Source: Spirochaetales bacterium
Lineage (GTDB): Bacteria; Spirochaetota; Spirochaetia; Treponematales; Rectinemataceae
Direction: 5' to 3'
Assembly: GCA_015657395.1 (NCBI GenBank)
Contig: JADLKI010000014.1
Span: 19,723-25,276 of the forward strand
DNA length: 5,554 bases
This document shows positions 1 through 4,420 of the stretch, in pieces (position 1 is the stretch's first letter; each line of letters begins with the position of its first letter). The position numbers and the translations under genes are program-made. The notes beneath the pieces are model-generated. The model was not told the DNA's origin and did not search any database. It saw nothing but the letters and a program-made list of their open reading frames with translations.

Positions 1-31
1 CGCGCACAAGGCCGACGGGAGGAGCGCATGA
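1..31 (+). CDS. C-terminal end of an upstream gene, possibly an ABC permease (partial)
   Basis: Reading from base 2, an open frame gives the residues AHKADGRSA and then TGA at 29-31. That stop overlaps the ATG of the next gene as ATGA, the 4-nt overlap typical of translationally coupled operon genes. Only nine residues are visible, so nothing in the sequence itself identifies the product. Because the next two genes are the LivG- and LivF-like ATPases of a HAAT importer, and a LivM-type permease usually precedes them, a permease C-terminus is the likeliest reading. That identity is inference from gene order alone. Another frame (from base 3) is also open to a TAA near base 39, so the choice of frame rests mainly on the ATGA junction. 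Confidence 0.4.
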   Translation, partial: AHKADGRSA

Positions 32-750
32 TCAAGCTTAAAACCGAAAACCTCACGAGGCGTTTCCTGGGCCTTGTCGCAGTGAACAAGGTCTCATTCT
101 CGATGGACGAGGGGGAGATTCTGGGCATTATAGGCCCGAACGGTGCCGGAAAGACGACCTTCATAAATCTCATCTCGGGAATCATCATGCCGACCGAAGG
201 GCTCATTGAATACAAGGGCGAGGATATCACCTACATGCCGGCGCATGAGCGCGCCCGGCTGGGGATAGCCAGGACCTATCAGCTGATCCATCCCCTGGAG
301 AATCTCACGCTGATAGAGAATGTCATGGTTGGGTCCATCTTTGCGAAGGGCCATGGCCTGAGAGAGGCCCGCCACAAGGCCGAGGCACTGTGCCATGAGC
401 TTGGCCTTGCGGGTCTGGAAAGGGACACGAGCCGCCTCACCATTCTTGAGGTCAAAAAAATGGAGATTGCGAGGGCGCTCGCCAATGAACCGGAAGTGCT
501 GTTTCTGGATGAAGTCATGGCCGGGCTCAACGCGGACGAGACGAAGGACCTCATTGCGATGGTGCAGAGAATAGCCCTGGAGCGGCACCTCGCGGTGGGC
601 GTGGTCGAGCATGTCATGGGCGTTATCCGGGAACTGACGCACCGGGTGATCGTGCTTGAGGCCGGCGAGCTGATCGCGGAGGGCAAGTACGAAGAAGTAT
701 CCAAGAACCCGCGCGTTGTCGAAGCCTATCTGGGGGGAGGAGCCGCCTGA
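28..750 (+). CDS. LivG-like ABC transporter ATP-binding protein (HAAT family)
   Basis: This is a 240-residue cytoplasmic ATPase subunit of a branched-chain amino acid/amide-type importer; it would bind the permease pair and power uptake by ATP hydrolysis. Visible motifs are Walker A GPNGAGKT (36-43), Q-loop Q85 in ARTYQ, Walker B VLFLDE (157-162), D-loop AGLN (165-168) and switch histidine H195 in VVEH. The helix MEIARAL follows the signature position as in LivG. The signature itself (137-142) reads LTILEV instead of LSGGQ or the LivG form LAYGQQ, and the residue after Walker B is V163, not Pro. As I recall, a LivG-like subgroup with LDEVMAGL also has a relaxed signature, so this is probably a lineage trait and not decay. 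E. coli LivG is about 255 aa; the shortfall lies mostly between the Q-loop and the signature. The start is supported by GGGAGGAG at 17-24 and by the ATGA overlap with the upstream gene. The following gene starts within this stop codon. The transported substrate is unknown; relatives carry amino acids, amides, urea or aromatic acids. Confidence 0.92.
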   Translation: MIKLKTENLTRRFLGLVAVNKVSFSMDEGEILGIIGPNGAGKTTFINLISGIIMPTEGLIEYKGEDITYMPAHERARLGIARTYQLIHPLENLTLIENVMVGSIFAKGHGLREARHKAEALCHELGLAGLERDTSRLTILEVKKMEIARALANEPEVLFLDEVMAGLNADETKDLIAMVQRIALERHLAVGVVEHVMGVIRELTHRVIVLEAGELIAEGKYEEVSKNPRVVEAYLGGGAA

Positions 751-1451
751 TGCTCAAAATACAGAATCTGGATTGCGGCTATGGCCGAATGAAGGTGATC
801 GATGGAGTGGATTTTGAAGTCGGCGCCGAATCCGTAGGACTGTTCGGCCCCAACGGAGCGGGAAAGTCGACCCTGATCAGCGCCATCATGGGCATGGTGA
901 AGCCGTGGAAGGGCAGCATCGAACTCGACGGCAGGAGAATAGAGGGCACTGACACATATGCCATCGCGAGGATGGGGGTGGCCCTTGTGCCGCAGGAGAG
1001 GGAACTCTTCCCCGGCATGTCCGTGGAGGACAACCTCATGCTCGGCGCCGCATACATTCCCCATGCAAAGGATCACATTCCCGATCAGATGGAACAGGTA
1101 TTCTCGCTCTTTCCCATACTGAAGGAGAGGCGCACGCAGTATGCCGGCACCATGTCCGGCGGCCAGCAGCGAATGCTGGCCATCGGGCGGGCGCTCATGT
1201 CGAAACCCAGGCTCCTTATTCTCGATGAACCATCGCTCGGCCTCCAGCCGTCGATCGTCGCAGAGGTGTTCGAGGTGCTGAAAAGGCTGAAGAGCTCGGT
1301 CTCGATCCTGGTCACCGAGCAGAATGTGCGCGAAAGCCTGAGGGCTATCGACCGCGGGTATGTGCTCGAAAACGGCCGCATCGTGCTGGAGGACAGCGCG
1401 GAAGGGCTCAAGACAAACCCGTATGTCATCAAATCGTACCTGGGATTGTGA
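750..1451 (+). CDS. LivF-like ABC transporter ATP-binding protein (HAAT family)
   Basis: This 233-residue protein is the second ATPase of the importer and would form a heterodimer with the LivG-like subunit on the cytoplasmic face of the permease. Motifs are all canonical: Walker A GPNGAGKST (33-41), Q-loop Q82 in LVPQE, signature MSGGQQ (135-140), Walker B LLILDE (155-160) then Pro161, and D-loop SLGLQP. The switch position is Q191 in TEQN in place of histidine, which is normal for LivF-type proteins. The C-terminal motif YVIKSYLGL matches the YLG ending common in the family, and the length is close to LivF (about 237 aa). The ATG overlaps the preceding TGA by one base (TGATG), with GGAGGAG at 736-742 serving as ribosome-binding site, so translation is probably coupled. 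Since the LivG-like partner has a degenerate signature, the composite ATP site that uses this protein's intact SGGQ is likely the more conventional of the two; that is inference. Confidence 0.95.
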   Translation: MLKIQNLDCGYGRMKVIDGVDFEVGAESVGLFGPNGAGKSTLISAIMGMVKPWKGSIELDGRRIEGTDTYAIARMGVALVPQERELFPGMSVEDNLMLGAAYIPHAKDHIPDQMEQVFSLFPILKERRTQYAGTMSGGQQRMLAIGRALMSKPRLLILDEPSLGLQPSIVAEVFEVLKRLKSSVSILVTEQNVRESLRAIDRGYVLENGRIVLEDSAEGLKTNPYVIKSYLGL

Positions 1452-1463
1452 GGGAGTATCGCA

Positions 1464-2273
1464 ATGGCGGAGACGATGGTCAATGGCGTCCGGATTGCCT
1501 ACGAGCTCTCCGGAGAGCTCGATGTCGGCATCCCGAAGGCGCCGATTATCCTGTTAAACGGCGTCGCGATGTCGATTTCGCACTGGAAGCAGATGATCGC
1601 GGCGCTGCCTGCCGGAACGCGCTGCCTGTGCCACGATTTTCGGGGGCAGACTCTCAGCGGCAAACCCGCGGGGCCGTATTCGCTCGCCATGCATGCCGGG
1701 GACCTCGCTGCTCTCATGGACGCCCTGCACATGGAGAAGGGGCACATCGTGGGGACTTCCTACGGCTCAGAGGTGGCGATGGAATTCGCGCTTCTGTATC
1801 CGGAGCGGTGCGCATCGCTCGTGCTGATCGACGGAGTGAGCGAACTCGATCCGGTCCTGGAGGCGGCGGTATCTTCGTGGATGGAATCTGCCCAAAAAGA
1901 CGCCCGCCTGTTCTATAAGACAATGCTTCCCTGGACCTATTCCCCGAACTATATCGCCGCCCACAGAGACATGCTGGCAGCGCGGGAAGAGGGAGTCGCA
2001 GCTCTGCCGGCGGAATGGTTCTCAGCCTTCGTCGAACTCTGCAAGGCTTTCCTGAAGATCGATCTGACACCGAGACTGAAGTACATCCAGTGTCCCACAA
2101 CGGTGGTCGTCGGGGAGAAGGACATTCTCAAGCACAGGGGCTTTTCGGAGATCATCGCCCGGAACATACCGGGCGCGGTGATGCACGTCATTCCAGATGC
2201 AGGCCACGCGGTGGTGATCGAGCAGCCTGCGGTGAGTGCGGAGGGAATATGGAAAGCGGTTTCGCTGAGGTGA
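1464..2273 (+). CDS. Alpha/beta-fold hydrolase (first of a tandem pair)
   Basis: This 269-residue cytoplasmic protein has no visible signal peptide or membrane segment. The alpha/beta hydrolase core is clear. Strand IILLNG (28-33) leads to the oxyanion region, with N32 where HG is more usual. A DFRGQTLSGKP segment (58-68) matches the DxRGxGxSxKP region of 3-oxoadipate enol-lactonase-like enzymes. The nucleophile elbow is GTSYG (97-101) with S99, the probable acid is D220 in VVGEKD, and the catalytic histidine is H248 in DAGH. A helical cap lies around 130-195. The triad is intact, so an active esterase, lactonase, thioesterase or C-C hydrolase is expected; which of these cannot be decided. 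GAGGGAG at 1450-1456, overlapping the LivF-like gene's stop, supports the ATG with 7-nt spacing. Its last 25 bases overlap the next hydrolase. A perfect 20-bp palindrome lies in codons 13-20. Confidence 0.9.
   Translation: MAETMVNGVRIAYELSGELDVGIPKAPIILLNGVAMSISHWKQMIAALPAGTRCLCHDFRGQTLSGKPAGPYSLAMHAGDLAALMDALHMEKGHIVGTSYGSEVAMEFALLYPERCASLVLIDGVSELDPVLEAAVSSWMESAQKDARLFYKTMLPWTYSPNYIAAHRDMLAAREEGVAALPAEWFSAFVELCKAFLKIDLTPRLKYIQCPTTVVVGEKDILKHRGFSEIIARNIPGAVMHVIPDAGHAVVIEQPAVSAEGIWKAVSLR
1502..1521. repeat. Perfect 20-bp palindrome inside the first hydrolase gene
   Basis: The arm CGAGCTCTCC is followed at once by its exact reverse complement; pairing stops at both ends (A1501 against A1522). 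It starts 38 nt after the hydrolase start codon and encodes the residues ELSGEL. In mRNA it could form an 8-bp GC-rich stem with a CCGG tetraloop; in DNA it has the two-fold symmetry of a dimeric protein's operator. No T-tract follows, so it is not an intrinsic terminator. A related hairpin occurs at the equivalent place in the second hydrolase gene. Function unknown; it may be a by-product of coding for an E-x-S-G-E turn in GC-rich DNA. Confidence 0.6.
2240..2245 (+). promoter_or_regulatory. Shine-Dalgarno sequence that fixes the second hydrolase start
   Basis: GGAGGG lies 3 nt before the ATG at 2249, inside the 3' end of the first hydrolase gene. The spacing is shorter than ideal, but no comparable purine run precedes the alternative GTG at 2270 (which would give a GTGA overlap with the upstream stop). 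The far-upstream in-frame start at 2015 would add 78 residues that do not look like an alpha/beta hydrolase and lie fully within the upstream gene. Confidence 0.6.
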
Positions 2274-3034
2274 ATGGGGTTTCGCTGTCCTTCATCAGGG
2301 AGGGCTCCGGAGAGCCCGTGGTCTATGTCCACGGCAACACCGGTTCTTCGGCCTGGTTCCAACTCGTGATGGACCTGCCGGGCTGCAGTGCCGTCGCGCT
2401 CGATATGCCCAATTTCGGTCTCTCCTCGCCCCTCGACGGCGACATCAGCATCCAGCGCTATGCGGCCTATGTCGCCGGCTTTATGGATCTACAGGGGCTG
2501 AAGGAAGCGGTCGTGGTGGGCCATTCGCTGGGGGGCTGCATCGTGCAGGCTCTCGCCCTCGACCGGCCGGACCTTGTGAAAGCCATGGTTCTCGTCGATT
2601 CGGGAGCGCCGGACGGTCTTCTGACGCCCAGAGACCGCTATCCAGCCATCGAGTTCATGAGGACCAGTCGGACGGTACTCGAACAGGCCCTTAAGGCGGT
2701 CGCCCCCACGCTCAAGGACGAGGCTTTGTTCGGGGCGCTCGTCGATGACGCACAGAAGATGGCCGTTCCCGCGTGGATCGGCAACGCGGAGGCACTTTCG
2801 AACTTCGATGTCTCCGCCAGGTGCGCCGAATACCAGGGACAGGTCCTGGTGATCCGGGGAACTTTCGACCCGATCATCACCGACGAGATGGCTCAGGAGA
2901 CGGCGAGGGCCTACCCTCATGCCCGGCTTGTGACGCTGGAAGGAGTGGGGCATTCGGTCATCGTCGAGAACCCCGCCCTCTTCCTGCAGATTTTCGGGAA
3001 TTTCCTCGCCGAACACGGCATCTGTAAAAGATAA
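2249..3034 (+). CDS. Alpha/beta-fold hydrolase (second of a tandem pair)
   Basis: This 261-residue cytoplasmic hydrolase carries all core features: oxyanion segment YVHGN (27-31), DMPNFGLSS (52-60) matching the DxPGxGxS region, nucleophile elbow GHSLGG (91-96) with S93, probable acid D207 in RGTFD, and H235 in GVGHS. The helical cap spans roughly 120-190. It is paralogous to the preceding hydrolase: both begin with VNGV, then x-S-G-E, have the Asp and His exactly 28 residues apart, and end with GHxVxxExPA. Otherwise they are strongly diverged, and this copy is closer to the family consensus. The start chosen is ATG 2249, giving a 25-nt overlap with the upstream gene; it leaves a lead of similar length to the paralogue before VNGV. 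GTG 2270 is a weaker alternative. The frame is open much further upstream (to 2015), but that extension is a shadow of the first hydrolase. Substrate unknown; coupling suggests the pair act together or on successive intermediates. Confidence 0.9.
   Translation: MESGFAEVNGVSLSFIREGSGEPVVYVHGNTGSSAWFQLVMDLPGCSAVALDMPNFGLSSPLDGDISIQRYAAYVAGFMDLQGLKEAVVVGHSLGGCIVQALALDRPDLVKAMVLVDSGAPDGLLTPRDRYPAIEFMRTSRTVLEQALKAVAPTLKDEALFGALVDDAQKMAVPAWIGNAEALSNFDVSARCAEYQGQVLVIRGTFDPIITDEMAQETARAYPHARLVTLEGVGHSVIVENPALFLQIFGNFLAEHGICKR
2302..2317 (+). repeat. Short hairpin near the start of the second hydrolase gene
   Basis: GGGCTC, loop CGGA, GAGCCC forms a 6-bp GC-rich stem 53 nt after the start codon, over codons encoding EGSGEP. 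It shares the 11-mer CTCCGGAGAGC with the larger palindrome in the first hydrolase and sits at the homologous position in the protein. The shared DNA may reflect common ancestry and codon choice for Ser-Gly-Glu, not a regulatory role. Confidence 0.45.
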
Positions 3035-3049
3035 ATCCATACAAACTCG

Positions 3050-3061
3050 GAGAGTACTCTC
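3050..3061. promoter_or_regulatory. 12-bp perfect palindrome before the thiolase gene
   Basis: GAGAGTACTCTC is exactly self-complementary and sits in the only sizeable gap of the plus-strand cluster (3035-3075), immediately before the thiolase ribosome-binding site. It could be a half-turn-symmetric protein-binding site or chance. I see no convincing -35/-10 promoter in the gap, and no T-tract follows, so it does not look like a terminator. If a regulator binds here it would affect the thiolase separately from the upstream genes. Confidence 0.4.
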
Positions 3062-3068
3062 AAGGAGG
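3062..3068 (+). promoter_or_regulatory. Strong Shine-Dalgarno sequence for the thiolase
   Basis: AAGGAGG, a near-complete match to the anti-Shine-Dalgarno end of 16S rRNA, lies 7 nt before ATG 3076. It is the best ribosome-binding site in the window and suggests independent, efficient initiation of the thiolase, unlike the coupled starts upstream. Confidence 0.85.
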
Positions 3069-3075
3069 CACTTTC

Positions 3076-4335
3076 ATGGCAAAAGTCAGCATTATCGGCG
3101 CCTACAATACTCAGTTCGGAAATTTCGTGAAGAAGAACAAAGAGACGGGCGAAGTCACCGACCTCAGGTCGGTCTACGATCTCATGCTCGAAGCGGGCAG
3201 GGGAGCGATCGCCGACGCAGGCATCGACCCGAATGATATCGACGGTGTCTGGGTGGGTTCGTGCGCTCCGGGGATGTTCGCCAATCAGGAGCATCTTGCG
3301 GCCTTCGCGCCCGAAATCGCCCCGGAGGCGCTGCGCTTCAAGCCGATGAACCGCGTCGAAGACGCCTGTTCGTCCGGCTCGGTTGCAGTGTACAACGCCC
3401 TGTATGCGCTGGAATCGGGGCGGGCGAAGATCGCGCTCGTGCTCGGCATCGAGAAAATGAATCTCCTCGATACGAAGGGCGTGACCCACGGGCTCGCCAC
3501 CTGTTCCTACTGGCCGGAGGAAGGGGCCAAGGGGTATACCTTCCCGGGCCTGTTCGCCGAATATGCCAAGGGATATGCCGCCCAGTACGGGTTGGACCGG
3601 GAACTGCTCGCGAAGATGCTCGCCTCGGTGTCGGCGCTCAATTACCGCAACGGCGTCGACAACCCTCTCGCGCACTTCGGCAAGGGCGGCGTCGCGGACC
3701 GACTCGGCCTCATGACGGCAGAGGCGATTCTTGCGCTTCCCGAGGAGAAAAACCCCGTGATCGCCGACCCGCTGCGGCTGCACGACTGCTCGCTCGTCAC
3801 CGACGGCGCCGCCGCGCTCGTGCTCGTCCGCGACGACCTTCCGCTCGCCAAATCCGAAAAGGCGGTCAGGGTGGCGGGCATCGCCCAGGTCAACGAGCGC
3901 CTCCCCATCTCGGTGCGCCCCAACATGTACGAACTCATGGCCGGCAAGCGCGCGGTGCAGCAGGCATTCTCGGAGGCCGGCATCACGATCGCGGATGTCG
4001 ACCTGGCCGAAGTTCACGACTGCTTTACGATCAATCAGCTTTTGAGCACCGAGGCGCTCGGCCTCTCCGCCGACGGCCGCGCCGGCTACGATTACATGGA
4101 AGGCCGATTCACCCGCGAGGACGAGCACTGCCCGATCAACCTCTCCGGAGGCCTCAAGGCGAAGGGACACCCCGTGGGCGCGACGGGCGTCTCGATGCAC
4201 GCCCTCATCTACAAGCAGCTCGCCGGCCAGCCCATCGGCGCCGTCCCTGCGAAGAAGCGCCCGGCAGTCGGCGTCATCTTCAATGTCGGCGGCTCGAGCG
4301 TCACAAACTGCGTCACGGTGTTGAGAAAAGAATAG
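3076..4335 (+). CDS. SCP2-type thiolase / acetyl-CoA acetyltransferase family protein
   Basis: This 419-residue protein belongs to the thiolase superfamily, which reversibly cleaves or forms 3-ketoacyl-CoA using a cysteine nucleophile. Visible features are the N-terminal strand VSIIGAYNTQFG (4-15), nucleophile C98 in EDACSSGS, a long loop domain (about 130-230) with THGLATCSYW, HDCF at 314-317, GHPVGATG at 364-371 with H365, and a C-terminal NVGGSS at 403-408. Condensing thiolases carry NEAF and a second catalytic cysteine in CxGGG; here HDCF replaces NEAF and N403 replaces that cysteine. This is the pattern known for SCP2/SCP-x thiolases, in which the HDCF cysteine (C316) is thought to take over the acid/base role, so an active enzyme is expected. 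Length fits the subfamily. Bacterial and archaeal members often work with a small DUF35 zinc/OB-fold protein (for example the benzoylsuccinyl-CoA thiolase BbsAB), but no such gene lies next to this one. It is the last gene of the cluster and is followed by a terminator hairpin. The acyl substrate is unknown. Confidence 0.9.
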   Translation: MAKVSIIGAYNTQFGNFVKKNKETGEVTDLRSVYDLMLEAGRGAIADAGIDPNDIDGVWVGSCAPGMFANQEHLAAFAPEIAPEALRFKPMNRVEDACSSGSVAVYNALYALESGRAKIALVLGIEKMNLLDTKGVTHGLATCSYWPEEGAKGYTFPGLFAEYAKGYAAQYGLDRELLAKMLASVSALNYRNGVDNPLAHFGKGGVADRLGLMTAEAILALPEEKNPVIADPLRLHDCSLVTDGAAALVLVRDDLPLAKSEKAVRVAGIAQVNERLPISVRPNMYELMAGKRAVQQAFSEAGITIADVDLAEVHDCFTINQLLSTEALGLSADGRAGYDYMEGRFTREDEHCPINLSGGLKAKGHPVGATGVSMHALIYKQLAGQPIGAVPAKKRPAVGVIFNVGGSSVTNCVTVLRKE

Positions 4336-4340
4336 GGTGG

Positions 4341-4363
4341 AAAAAAGTCGCCCGGCGGGGCGA
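4341..4363 (-). terminator. Intrinsic terminator for the minus-strand acyl-CoA ligase
   Basis: Read on the minus strand, TCGCCC, loop CGCC, GGGCGA makes a 6-bp GC-rich stem (4363-4348), followed by C and six T residues (4346-4341). This is a compact, classical rho-independent terminator located about 50 nt past the ligase stop codon and ending just 5 nt short of the thiolase stop. Confidence 0.75.
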
Positions 4364-4382
4364 AGACTCATGGTGGAGAAGG

Positions 4383-4420
4383 GAGAGGGCGCAACGGAGG
4401 CGCCCTCTCTTCTATATTTT
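4383..4420 (+). terminator. Intrinsic terminator for the plus-strand cluster
   Basis: GAGAGGGCGC (4383-4392), a 7-nt loop, and the exact complement GCGCCCTCTC (4400-4409) form a perfect 10-bp stem, followed by an interrupted T-rich stretch TTCTATATTTT to 4420. It lies about 50 nt after the thiolase stop. The T-rich stretch includes the ligase's stop codon (4412-4414 on the minus strand), so the two convergent units share these bases. The hairpin could also form in the minus transcript, but there it lacks a T-tract. Confidence 0.75.

Noticed and set aside
454..460. A run of seven A residues just after the degenerate ABC signature, considered as a sequencing frameshift or programmed slippage site
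   Set aside because: The frame continues into a perfect MEIARAL helix, Walker B and switch region, so no frame error is needed. A -1 shift would stop within about a dozen codons and a +1 shift gives no recognisable product.
1448..1918. A 156-codon plus-strand frame overlapping the first hydrolase
   Set aside because: It is an off-frame shadow; the hydrolase in the 1464 frame has an intact catalytic triad and a well-placed ribosome-binding site.
2917..4371. A 484-codon minus-strand open frame opposite the thiolase
   Set aside because: It is a shadow of the GC-rich thiolase codons: the translation is rich in Arg, Gly, Val, His and Asp with no recognisable fold, while the plus strand has full thiolase motifs and a strong ribosome-binding site.
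4383..4409. The large hairpin as a single bidirectional terminator for both genes
   Set aside because: On the minus strand it is not followed by a T-tract, whereas a separate minus-strand hairpin with six T residues lies just beyond it.
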